This document shows positions 16,252 to 24,262 of a stretch of 34,865 bases of DNA, piece by piece. The position numbers and the translations under genes were made by a program. Each line of letters opens with the position of its first letter. Position 1 is the stretch's first letter. Source of the stretch: an uncultured Prevotella sp. (GTDB taxonomy: Bacteria > Bacteroidota > Bacteroidia > Bacteroidales > Bacteroidaceae); contig CAJKQX010000021.1 in NCBI GenBank assembly GCA_905202125.1, positions 1-34,865 on the forward strand. The letters run 5' to 3'. The notes under the pieces were generated by a model. That model was not told the origin of the DNA, did no database searches, and saw nothing but the letters and a program-made list of their open reading frames with translations.

Positions 16252-17376
16252 ACCGAAATACAGTTTTTCGTATGCCTCCTGCATGCGGCGGATACCGAAA
16301 TGCCGGGTGGCGAAAAGGCGGGATTGGCGGCCTAACTCGGTGAGGTCGGCTGTGGGCAGGATGTCACGGAAGATGCGGCGGTAGTCGTGCATGTCGTTAT
16401 TTCGGGCCTTCAGAGGCCAGTCGGGCGGCAGAGTATCGCCCAGTCCGGGGCAGTCGTTGGCCACGACGGGCAGTGCCGCCATGCTCGCCTCGATGGAGAG
16501 TATGCTCAGACCCTCAAACTCGGAGGGCATGAACAGACAGTCGAACGACGACAGATAAGATGACAGTCCGTACACGGGCGGATAGAGAGTGGCGTTGTCC
16601 AAACAGGATACACATTGCTCGACGTCTGCTCGCAGCGAGCCATCGCCTACAATATGGAAGAAATAACGGTCGTCACCGGCCATCATGCGGAGCGTGTCGA
16701 TGAGGCGTGAGATGCCCTTTTGCAGTTCAATGCGTCCGGCAAAGAGCACGTTTATGCGACCCTCGTGCAGCTCGGGCCACGCCTTTTGCGGCACCGGCTC
16801 CACTCCGTTGTGTATGATACGCAGGTCCTGTCCGTACTCGCGGAGATACGACTCCCTGACCGATTCGGATATCGCCACATTCGCGCCGAGCCGCTGATAG
16901 AAAGTTTCGATGCGCCGACCGAGCTTCGGTTGGCCTGTCCACAGCCGCGTGTTGTGCACGGTGCGTATGATACGACATCTCTTCAGCCACGGGCAGAGGG
17001 TGAAGAGCAAGCAGACACTCATGTCGGGCGTCTCCGTATGGGTGTGTATCACGTCGGGCCGCCATCTGAGATAGACGAACACAAACCAGAGCGGGAAGCA
17101 CACGGCGGCGATACGCTCGAAGAGGAAATGAAACTGTATGTCGGGCATGAAAGCGCGATGACATATTATGCCCGCGTCACGCATGCGGTCCTTGAAAAGG
17201 CGGGTGTAGGCCGTACGTGCCCTCATTATCTCCACAATGTGATACTCCACGCCCGGCGTCGCAGACCGCGCTATGCCTGCGGCCACCTCCTCGGCACCAC
17301 CCACATCGAAATGGGTGACTACATGAAACACCCGTTTCACCCTCTTTGCGCTTTCTTTGCTTGCTGTCTTGTTCAT
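16210..17376 (-). CDS. Glycosyltransferase family 4
   Basis: A 388-residue GT-B retaining glycosyltransferase. The N-terminal domain starts VFHVVTHFDVGGAEEVA (GGAE at 26-29, acceptor side). The C-terminal donor domain has INVLFAGRIELQKGISRLI (208-226) and MPSEFEGLSILSIEASMAALP (283-303), with the E288-x7-E296 pair that binds the nucleotide sugar. It is the last gene of the ten-gene minus-strand operon, 10 bases after the polytopic membrane protein gene. Its final residues (about 376-388, VGPQPVAAASNPN) come from the inverted repeat, so the ancestral protein may have ended slightly earlier. The function of the fold should not be affected. Confidence 0.9.
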   Translation of the reverse strand: MNKTASKESAKRVKRVFHVVTHFDVGGAEEVAAGIARSATPGVEYHIVEIMRARTAYTRLFKDRMRDAGIICHRAFMPDIQFHFLFERIAAVCFPLWFVFVYLRWRPDVIHTHTETPDMSVCLLFTLCPWLKRCRIIRTVHNTRLWTGQPKLGRRIETFYQRLGANVAISESVRESYLREYGQDLRIIHNGVEPVPQKAWPELHEGRINVLFAGRIELQKGISRLIDTLRMMAGDDRYFFHIVGDGSLRADVEQCVSCLDNATLYPPVYGLSSYLSSFDCLFMPSEFEGLSILSIEASMAALPVVANDCPGLGDTLPPDWPLKARNNDMHDYRRIFRDILPTADLTELGRQSRLFATRHFGIRRMQEAYEKLYFGVGPQPVAAASNPN

Positions 17377-17386
17377 GTGCGGGATG

Positions 17387-18718
17387 TTATGTCAGATAAT
17401 TCACAATCAGCACTCCGTTGTATATCCACAGCCACAGCGTGAGCAGCAGCGCGGCGATGCGTGTGGCGGCGGCTATGCGTGGTATGGCGTCACGGAGCGT
17501 GAAGGCTACGGCCAACGGTATGACAAAAGCCCAGTGGGCCGTCATGATGTACACCTCGTTGATGCCGAAGCCAAATATTATGTGGATGAGCAGGTCGAAG
17601 CCGAACCATGACAGAGCCATGAGCATCAGCCGGGAGCGTCGGCCGTAACAGATGCCGATGGTGAAAAGAATGATTATCGCGCCTTCTGCCAAGTAGTTCA
17701 GCGGGCTGCGGTAGTCCACGAACACGGGTCGGGTCTGCTGCACGTCTTCAAGCAGATGGTCGCGGTGGAGCTGTATCGACTCACCGAAGAGATTGCTGCT
17801 GAGCGATTGAAAGCGCGATGTGGTCATGTCGCTCCATTTGAGCAGCGGCACATCTTCTGTCATGGCCTTGCCGTTCTGTTTCTTCACCCATTCGTCGTGG
17901 GCCTTGAACTTGTTGCCGAAATTGGGGTCTTTCTTCTTCAGACTGTTTTCTATCTTCTTTATCTTGCGCGATTGCGGCTCGACGATGGCCTCGTTCTGCC
18001 ACACGACTATTCCCCCGAGCAGTAAGGCCGACACCGCCAGTGCCGTCATATATCGCCATGCGAAGGCCTTGCGTCCGTTGGCAAAGAGCACCGACAGACA
18101 CGTCTTCACACCGTTGGTGAGCGTCACGCCGGCCGTGAGAAAGAACAATGTGCCGGACAGCAGCGGCGACATCCGTCTGCCTTCCTTCATCTTGCGGCCG
18201 GTGACATAAAGCGTGAGCGTGAGCAGAAAGAGCGATATGCAGAAGTGGTCGGGCACCATCGTGGCTATCAGCACATGGGCGAAGGAGAAGAGCATGGCCG
18301 TGAGCAGACAGGCGTCGCGCCGTGTCAGACCCACCAGTTCGTGCAGTGTGCGCAGGATGAACAGTGCCGAGTAGGTGGCACAGAATATGTTGACGGCCGC
18401 AATGAAGAATATGGCGCAGTTGAATCCGGTCATCTTCATTATCCAACTGTTGAGCCAGTAGACAGGCAACAGCAGTGCTATATAAAGCGGATGGCGCAGT
18501 GTGGAGAAATGGATGCGCAGGCACGACACGGCGATACACGAGAACACGTCGTAGCCCGACATGTTCAGATGGTTGTAGAACACGCTCCAGAAACCCACGT
18601 GCTCGCCCAGTGTGAAGCGGTCGAACTTGTTGTATATCAGCAGACCGTTGAACGCCACGAACACGAGGCAGGCCGCGAGGGCAAACAGTCGTTCTTCTTT
18701 CTTGATCTTGAAAATCAT
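17387..18718 (-). CDS. Polytopic membrane protein, DUF6080-like (possible GT-C)
   Basis: A 443-residue protein with about ten or more hydrophobic segments and one long hydrophilic, Lys-rich loop (about residues 255-300, RKIKKIENSLKKKDPNFGNK). It is a paralogue of the next upstream gene: both share LRHPLY/YRHPLL near residue 75, VPDHF in the middle, SNLFGESIQLH after the loop, and GFGINEVYIMTAHWAFVIPLA near the end. I believe this is the family called DUF6080 in Bacteroidetes. The RHPL stretch after an acidic first loop recalls GT-C glycosyltransferases that use polyprenyl-phosphate sugars, but that is inference. It lies 28 bases after its paralogue and 10 before the GT4 gene. Confidence 0.7.
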   Translation of the reverse strand: MIFKIKKEERLFALAACLVFVAFNGLLIYNKFDRFTLGEHVGFWSVFYNHLNMSGYDVFSCIAVSCLRIHFSTLRHPLYIALLLPVYWLNSWIMKMTGFNCAIFFIAAVNIFCATYSALFILRTLHELVGLTRRDACLLTAMLFSFAHVLIATMVPDHFCISLFLLTLTLYVTGRKMKEGRRMSPLLSGTLFFLTAGVTLTNGVKTCLSVLFANGRKAFAWRYMTALAVSALLLGGIVVWQNEAIVEPQSRKIKKIENSLKKKDPNFGNKFKAHDEWVKKQNGKAMTEDVPLLKWSDMTTSRFQSLSSNLFGESIQLHRDHLLEDVQQTRPVFVDYRSPLNYLAEGAIIILFTIGICYGRRSRLMLMALSWFGFDLLIHIIFGFGINEVYIMTAHWAFVIPLAVAFTLRDAIPRIAAATRIAALLLTLWLWIYNGVLIVNYLT

Positions 18719-18746
18719 TTTCTCTTTTTTATGTTTGGGTGAATGA

Positions 18747-20216
18747 CTATGCTGTGAGATAACGCGCGATGAGCGCGATGTTGTATATGAAAAGATATCC
18801 GGCGTTCAGCACCAGCGCCACGCGCACTATGCCGAGAATGCGCCTGTTCAAGCTCTTGAGGATGAAGGCCATCGCTATGGGCATGACGAATATCCAGTGG
18901 GCCGACATGATGTAGATCTCGTTGATGCCGAAACCCAGCCCGAGGTGGAGCAGCATGTCGAGACCGAACCACGACATGGCCAGCCACAGCAGCCTGGAGC
19001 GGCGTCCGCACCACACTCCCACGACAAAGAGCAGCACGACGAAGGCCTCCACCACGTAGTTGTAAGCATGGGAGTAGTGAACTATCATGGGACGGTTGCG
19101 GAACTCATCGTCAAGCAGATGCTCCTCATGCAGCTGTATCGACTCGCCGAAGAGATTCTCCACGATGGTCTGTATGCGCGAGGTGGATATGTCGGTCCAT
19201 CTGAGGAACTCACCGTTGCTTATGGGCTTGCCTTGTTTCACACGCTTTTTCGCCTTTTTGACAGGTCGGGCCGGAGTCTTGGCGGCGGCAGTAGTATCAG
19301 TCTTTCTGATAGTATCCTTGCAGCCGACAGCCATCACGGCCGTGTGCAGAGAGTCCTTGCCGAACTGTTGTTCCTTCTTGGCTTGGGCCGCTTTCTGTCG
19401 CGCTTTGGCTGCGTTGCGGGCCATGTCGCGCGGCCACACTATGTGGTCGTACTCCCAGCGTCCCGTCCCCCACAGAAGCAGCGAGGGCAGTATGACGGCC
19501 GCGAGCAGATACCCGGGACGGAAGAAACGGCGACGGTTGACAAACAGTCCGGCCATGAACGTCTTCAGACCGTTGTTGAGCGATGTGCCGGCAGTGGCGA
19601 TAAAGAGCAGCACGGTGGATGCCATACCCATCTCGCGACCGTCCCTCATGCGCCGTCCGGCGACGAGAAGGGTGAGCAGGAGCAGCATCATCGATATGAT
19701 GAAATGGTCGGGCACGATGGCCGACACCATCACAAAGGCGAACGAGAAGAAGAATAATGTCATGAGCGTGGCGTCCCTTCTGCCCAGTCCTATGAGCTCG
19801 CGGAGGATGCGGCGGAGGAATATGGCCGAGTAGAAAGCGCAGAATATCTGCATCGCCACGACGATGAACAAGGCGCAGTTGATGCCGGTGATCTGCATGA
19901 GACCCTGATTCAGGAGATACGGCACATACATGTAGAAGGCCAACAGCGGATGGCGATACACGTTGTATCCGGCCGTCCAGTCGCTCACCACCGAGTAGGT
20001 GATGGGGTCGAAACCCGAGATGTGGAAGTTGTGGATGAACAACGGCCAGTAGTATTTGGTCAGAGGGGTGAAGCGGTCGTAGTATTTCAGCACGACCAGT
20101 GCGTTGAGGGCTATGAGCAGCAGGAGGATGACGATGGCGGTGACGCGCTCCTCGCGGCGGATGCCGAAGGTGCGGGCCACGGCGCGTATGAATGAGTTGT
20201 GTTTCAGTCGGTTCAT
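18747..20216 (-). CDS. Polytopic membrane protein, DUF6080-like paralogue (possible GT-C)
   Basis: A 489-residue protein with about ten or more hydrophobic segments, homologous along its length to the gene that follows it in the operon. Features are an acidic first extracytoplasmic region (SGFDPITYSVVSDW), then YNVYRHPLLAFYMYVP, IVPDHFIISM, a long basic loop (about 270-335, rich in Lys and Ala), NLFGESIQLHEEHLL, and GFGINEIYIMSAHWIFVMPIA. This copy keeps the acidic DPITY...SDW region that the paralogue has lost, so it may be the catalytically competent one if these are GT-C enzymes. The gene follows gtrA with a 23-base gap. It could instead be a polymerase or ligase of the surface glycan. Confidence 0.7.
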   Translation of the reverse strand: MNRLKHNSFIRAVARTFGIRREERVTAIVILLLLIALNALVVLKYYDRFTPLTKYYWPLFIHNFHISGFDPITYSVVSDWTAGYNVYRHPLLAFYMYVPYLLNQGLMQITGINCALFIVVAMQIFCAFYSAIFLRRILRELIGLGRRDATLMTLFFFSFAFVMVSAIVPDHFIISMMLLLLTLLVAGRRMRDGREMGMASTVLLFIATAGTSLNNGLKTFMAGLFVNRRRFFRPGYLLAAVILPSLLLWGTGRWEYDHIVWPRDMARNAAKARQKAAQAKKEQQFGKDSLHTAVMAVGCKDTIRKTDTTAAAKTPARPVKKAKKRVKQGKPISNGEFLRWTDISTSRIQTIVENLFGESIQLHEEHLLDDEFRNRPMIVHYSHAYNYVVEAFVVLLFVVGVWCGRRSRLLWLAMSWFGLDMLLHLGLGFGINEIYIMSAHWIFVMPIAMAFILKSLNRRILGIVRVALVLNAGYLFIYNIALIARYLTA

Positions 20217-20239
20217 ATATGACTGTCTGTTTATGCTAT

Positions 20240-20644
20240 TTATTTCTTTAGAAAAAATCTCACTAAGATGAAGTTCACGGGCACACAGATGGCGAACATG
20301 GGTATCGGAGCGAGATGCTTGTCAATGCCCAGCCATATAAAAAGGTTGAGTGTGACCATCTGAAGCATATAGTTGACGGCGTGGGACAGGGCGAATCCCG
20401 CTCCGTGACGGGCGTTGGCCTTCACCTTGAAGGTGTAGTGGGTGGTGGCGAAGAAATTGAACACGAAGCTCACGGCATAGCCGATAGTCATCGACACGCT
20501 CGGACTGAACCACAGCAACACGACGGCGTAGATGGCGTATTGCAGCAGTGTGGCCGATACACCTACAATACCGAAACGCACGATCTCGCCCAGTCGTTGG
20601 CGGTCGGCATCACTCAAACGGTTTAAAATATCTCTGGTCTGCAT
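20240..20644 (-). CDS. GtrA-family membrane protein
   Basis: A small protein of 134 residues with four predicted membrane helices, typical of the GtrA family, whose members are linked to moving or anchoring polyprenyl-phosphate sugars. IVRFGIVGVSATLLQYAIY is the standard first helix. The pair YAVSFVFNFFATTHYTFKV and ALSHAVNYMLQMVTLNLFIW marks helices 2-3, and NFILVRFFLKK is the end of helix 4. I use the ATG at 20644 (MQTRDIL), which overlaps the HAD-IB gene by 35 bases; an ATG at 20680 would overlap more. The neighbouring UbiA and HAD genes suggest that it handles the lipid-linked pentose made by them. Confidence 0.88.
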   Translation of the reverse strand: MQTRDILNRLSDADRQRLGEIVRFGIVGVSATLLQYAIYAVVLLWFSPSVSMTIGYAVSFVFNFFATTHYTFKVKANARHGAGFALSHAVNYMLQMVTLNLFIWLGIDKHLAPIPMFAICVPVNFILVRFFLKK

Positions 20645-21215
20645 ATTCAAACATTTCTTTGTCGCCCCTACTGTCGCCATAGGCCGTGAGCGAGACGTCC
20701 TTGCGGTCGGGCAACAGAGCCTCGAGGCGTCTCACCTTCTCCTCTCCGTAACAGTTAGGCGTGGCGAACCGGCCCGTCAACACGTCTCCCTTCACCTCCA
20801 AACGAGTGCCCGCCACGGTGACGGAACAGCCTGTCTCGTGCTCCGTAGGGGCGAAAAACGGCGTCACCCAGTTGTCTATGCTCGCGCTCACCACTATCAC
20901 GCGGTCGCCACGCATCAACAGTTGGCGTATGTGGTTCATAGCCTTCGGGCGTATGATGTCATCGTGCAGCGAAGCGAAACCGTGGCAGATGCGGTCAAAC
21001 TCGCACAGCTTCATTCCCTTGAAAAAGTGGGAGAAAAGCCGTTCCTTGCATCTGCCGTTGGAGTACAGGTGCAACTTCATCAGCACTATCAGCGGCGAGT
21101 AAAGCGCGAAACCCATGACTGTGCGCACATCGCCTGCAGCATATCGGATGAAGGCTATGAGCGAGTCGCAGCGCGTAATGGTACCGTCGAAGTCAAAGGC
21201 GTGTACGTTTATCAT
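20610..21215 (-). CDS. HAD-IB family phosphatase
   Basis: A 201-residue phosphatase. HAFDFDGTITRCDS holds the nucleophile D8 and acid D10. VIVVSASIDNWVTPF supplies motif II, and AYGDSRGDKEMFEYAD is motif IV with the metal ligands. The family is the serine-phosphatase-like subclass IB. The gene starts inside the stop codon of the UbiA gene (ATGA overlap at 21215-21212), so the two proteins are probably made in equal amounts. In the mycobacterial decaprenyl-phosphoryl-pentose pathway the phosphoribosyl-lipid made by UbiA must lose its 5-phosphate. This enzyme is a good candidate for that step, by context only. Confidence 0.88.
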   Translation of the reverse strand: MINVHAFDFDGTITRCDSLIAFIRYAAGDVRTVMGFALYSPLIVLMKLHLYSNGRCKERLFSHFFKGMKLCEFDRICHGFASLHDDIIRPKAMNHIRQLLMRGDRVIVVSASIDNWVTPFFAPTEHETGCSVTVAGTRLEVKGDVLTGRFATPNCYGEEKVRRLEALLPDRKDVSLTAYGDSRGDKEMFEYADQRYFKPFE

Positions 21216-22096
21216 AAGATGTAGATTATTACGAGGAACGATAGCAGCCATGCCGCCACGATGATCTGTGAGAAGCGGTCGTGCAGTATCACCTTAGTCG
21301 GGTCACCACTTTTCTGGTCCACCACGGCTATCTGGATGTAGCGGAGCAGTCCGATGATGACAAACACGGTGGTGAGATACAGATATTCGAGGTCGAAACG
21401 TCCCAATACCTCCGGCGACACGGTGTACATGATGTAACACACCAATGTGACCGAGGCCGAGATGGTGATGGCCTGGTTGATGAATGTGATGTTGTAGCGC
21501 ACGGTGTTCTTGCGCGGCGGCTCGCCCGTCTCGTTCATTCGGAGCACGTCGTCACGCCGTTTGGCGAACGAGAGGAACAGTGTGATGAGGAAAGTCATCA
21601 ACACCAGCCACTTGCTCAGCACCGTCTCGCTGGCCATGCCGCCCGCCAATATCCTCAAGACAAACCCGAAGGCTATGATGCACACATCGATGATGGCATA
21701 TTGCTTGAGTTTGGAGCAGTAGGTCAGATTGAGCACATAGTATATCAGGACGACCGTGAGCACCTCGTATCGGCTGTCGTCCGGCATGAGCAGCATTATC
21801 GTCAGGAGTCCCGCTGCCAGCGTGGTCATCATCATGGCGTAGGCCTTGCGTATGGAGATGGCGCCTGAGGCCACCGGCCGATGACATTTCACGGGATGAC
21901 GGCGGTCGGCATCCACATCGACGATATCGTTGTAGCAGTATATCGACGATGCGATGAAACTGAAGGCGAAGAATACTACCGTGCTGTAAATGAGGGCATA
22001 ACTGTTGAACAGTTCGCCTCCGAAGAACATGGGGATGAACACAAACATGTTCTTGATCCATTGTTTCGGACGTATGAGTTTCAGCATATCTTTCAT
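21212..22096 (-). CDS. UbiA-family transferase, decaprenyl-phosphate phosphoribosyltransferase-like
   Basis: A 294-residue membrane enzyme with about eight or nine hydrophobic segments. LIRPKQWIKNMFVFIPMFF at the N-terminus and YCYNDIVDVDADRRHPVKCH with the NDxxDxxxD motif (56-64) match the branch that attaches phosphoribose from PRPP to polyprenyl phosphate (mycobacterial Rv3806c). IIDVCIIAFGFVLRILAGG is also typical. The usual UbiA quinone or heme prenyltransferases have a different N-terminus. The start at 22096 overlaps the acyltransferase stop by ATGA; the long upstream open frame is a shadow. Neighbouring HAD-IB and GtrA genes support a pentose-lipid role. PRPP use is inferred from family resemblance. 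Confidence 0.85.
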   Translation of the reverse strand: MKDMLKLIRPKQWIKNMFVFIPMFFGGELFNSYALIYSTVVFFAFSFIASSIYCYNDIVDVDADRRHPVKCHRPVASGAISIRKAYAMMMTTLAAGLLTIMLLMPDDSRYEVLTVVLIYYVLNLTYCSKLKQYAIIDVCIIAFGFVLRILAGGMASETVLSKWLVLMTFLITLFLSFAKRRDDVLRMNETGEPPRKNTVRYNITFINQAITISASVTLVCYIMYTVSPEVLGRFDLEYLYLTTVFVIIGLLRYIQIAVVDQKSGDPTKVILHDRFSQIIVAAWLLSFLVIIYIL

Positions 22097-23160
22097 ATCC
22101 GGGAATGTTTTTTCTTGGTTAAATATTCTATTGCGCGCTGAGCGTAGGACACTGCCCCGTGGAGCAGAGCGGCCAGTGGCACTGTGATGGAGACTGTGAT
22201 GAGGAAGGTGGGCCAATAGCCCAGGTGTAGTTGTTCGATGTAGCACAGCACGAAATGACTGTGTATCAGATAAGCCTCAAGGCTCAGCGCGCCCACCGTA
22301 CGGAAACAGCTGTTGAACCACCGGGGTGTGCGGCGGAACAGACGGTTGAGCAGCAGTATGGCCGTGAGGGTGAAGGGGATGTAGAGCATGCGCTCCACGA
22401 AGAGCGGGAAGAGGCCGTGCCGCACCTGCTCGAGGTACAGGCTCGTGCCGAAGGTCATCATAAACACGATGGCGAGCAACGGTATGGCCGAGCTGTCGAC
22501 AGTGCGTCTGTCGGCCACGAGCTGCCCCATGTTGATGCCGATGAAGAATATCGGCACACGGCTCCAGAATATCTCGAGATGACCAACGGCCGCGTGCAGC
22601 GGCAGCACCCACTGCACCATGATGCACCAGATGACCATCAGCAGCGGCGTCCAGCGATACACGGGGTAGCGATGGATGAGTCGGATGTAGGCAGGGGTGA
22701 ACGTGTAAAGCAGCATGATGGCCGGGATATACCAGAACGTGAGCTCGTCGTGCAACCAGAAATCCCAGTTTATCAGTATGTCACCGGCCAAATCGACGAG
22801 GCTCGAACTGTGGCCGCCGTGGCGGATGAAGTCGGGTATGTAGTAGAGCGAGGCCATGATGAGCCACGTGGGATAGATGCGCATGTAGCGGCGCGAGAAG
22901 AAATGGCGCACAGAAGGATTCTTCTGCCACGAGAACCACAATCCTATGCCACTGAGAAAGAGAAACATGTCCACGCCCACATTGCCACATCGGCGCAGTC
23001 CGTAGAATGGGTCACCGCGATCGAGACCCACGTGAAAGAGGATGATGAAGAGCATGGCTGCCCCCATCAGTTCGCCTCTGTAACGACTGATATTGGCCAG
23101 TTCGATGTCGGGCACGGACCATCGGCTCTTCTTCTGCGGTGTGTTGTCGGGTGTGTTCAT
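22093..23160 (-). CDS. Acyltransferase 3 family protein
   Basis: A 355-residue polytopic membrane acyltransferase of the family that O-acetylates or O-acylates surface sugars. RYRGELMGAAMLFIILFHV near the N-terminus carries the conserved catalytic His region, and GVDMFLFLSGIGLWFSW plus FFSRRYMRIYPTWLIM are the next two signatures. About ten hydrophobic segments follow. The start at 23160 (MNTPDN) is 13 bases after the stop of the other acyltransferase gene, and its stop overlaps the UbiA start. The acyl group and the target sugar are unknown. Confidence 0.87.
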   Translation of the reverse strand: MNTPDNTPQKKSRWSVPDIELANISRYRGELMGAAMLFIILFHVGLDRGDPFYGLRRCGNVGVDMFLFLSGIGLWFSWQKNPSVRHFFSRRYMRIYPTWLIMASLYYIPDFIRHGGHSSSLVDLAGDILINWDFWLHDELTFWYIPAIMLLYTFTPAYIRLIHRYPVYRWTPLLMVIWCIMVQWVLPLHAAVGHLEIFWSRVPIFFIGINMGQLVADRRTVDSSAIPLLAIVFMMTFGTSLYLEQVRHGLFPLFVERMLYIPFTLTAILLLNRLFRRTPRWFNSCFRTVGALSLEAYLIHSHFVLCYIEQLHLGYWPTFLITVSITVPLAALLHGAVSYAQRAIEYLTKKKHSRI

Positions 23161-23173
23161 GCTGATAGGATTG

Positions 23174-24235
23174 TCAGTGTCGGCTTTGCAGTCGGTCGAT
23201 AATATTTCGGGCCACCAGCGCCAGCGCCACAGATGCGATGACATAGAGCAGCAGTCCGGTGTAGACATCGCCGCGCCGGCTTATCGGGATGAATATCTTG
23301 CGTGTCAGGGGGTGTATGACGAACAGTGCGGCCGAGATGCCTCCCACCCACGAGAGATATCCGTTGATGCGCTCGGGGGTGCTCCTTGCTATGCCCACGG
23401 CGGCGGCGCATACAAACAGCGGGGCCCACAGCCACAGTTGGAAATTCATGCTGAAGAACACCACGGCAATCATCGATACCACGGCCACGGTTGCCCACGT
23501 GCTGCGTCTGAGTTGATGTCCGTAGCGCGCGAAGAGCAGACCGGCACCGAAGGGCAGCATGCCGCCCATGAAATTGTATCTGATACGGTTGAGCGCATCG
23601 CCCTCGGGGGCACACACCATCTGCATCGCCCAGCACACGGCAATGGCCGCCACTACACTCTTCCATCCCCGGCGGAAGAGCATGAAGCGATAGACCACGT
23701 ACAGCTGCAACATCAGTCCGAAGAACCAATAAGGCCCGGGCCATATCACGTGGTCGGGATTGGGCAACATGTTGTTGAACATGAAGAGCTGGCCGAGGAT
23801 ATCTATCACGGCGTAGCGGTGCTGTCCCGGAGTGATGGCATCGACCATAGTGAAAGCCACAAAACCCACAATCATCATGTAGAATAGTTTGATGTAGTGT
23901 GAGCGTACGAAGCCGACGCCGTCCTTCCACGTCCCGGCGGCGGGCATGCCTTTCTCGTATTTCATCACCAGACCGTACGCGCTGAGAAACAGAAACACCG
24001 GTACACCGTAGTGACCGAAGAACGACAGCAGGTGGACGGGCAGATTCATGTCGGGCGAGGCGATGGCCCGCACCAGCGAACGGGCGTTGTCGATAGTGAA
24101 AGTATATTCGTTCTCCTTCACGGCGAAGCCCAGCCAGTGGCAGTAGTTGTGCAGAGCGATGCCGATGATGGCAAGGGCGCGCATGGCCGAACATTCGGTT
24201 CGCGTGAGCAGAGGCATGTTTTTATTGTTTGTCAT
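23174..24235 (-). CDS. Acyltransferase 3 family protein
   Basis: A 353-residue membrane acyltransferase related to the next gene but clearly divergent. MRALAIIGIALHNYCHWLG is the first helix with the catalytic His. GHYGVPVFLFLSAYGLVMKYE matches the second signature, and SHYIKLFYMMIVGF follows. About ten hydrophobic segments are visible. It lies 27 bases after the phosphoethanolamine transferase-like gene. Two different acyltransferases side by side suggest two O-acylations on the same glycan. The targets are unknown. Confidence 0.86.
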   Translation of the reverse strand: MTNNKNMPLLTRTECSAMRALAIIGIALHNYCHWLGFAVKENEYTFTIDNARSLVRAIASPDMNLPVHLLSFFGHYGVPVFLFLSAYGLVMKYEKGMPAAGTWKDGVGFVRSHYIKLFYMMIVGFVAFTMVDAITPGQHRYAVIDILGQLFMFNNMLPNPDHVIWPGPYWFFGLMLQLYVVYRFMLFRRGWKSVVAAIAVCWAMQMVCAPEGDALNRIRYNFMGGMLPFGAGLLFARYGHQLRRSTWATVAVVSMIAVVFFSMNFQLWLWAPLFVCAAAVGIARSTPERINGYLSWVGGISAALFVIHPLTRKIFIPISRRGDVYTGLLLYVIASVALALVARNIIDRLQSRH

Positions 24236-24262
24236 TGTAGTGAGTTGTTGTCTGAAGATATG

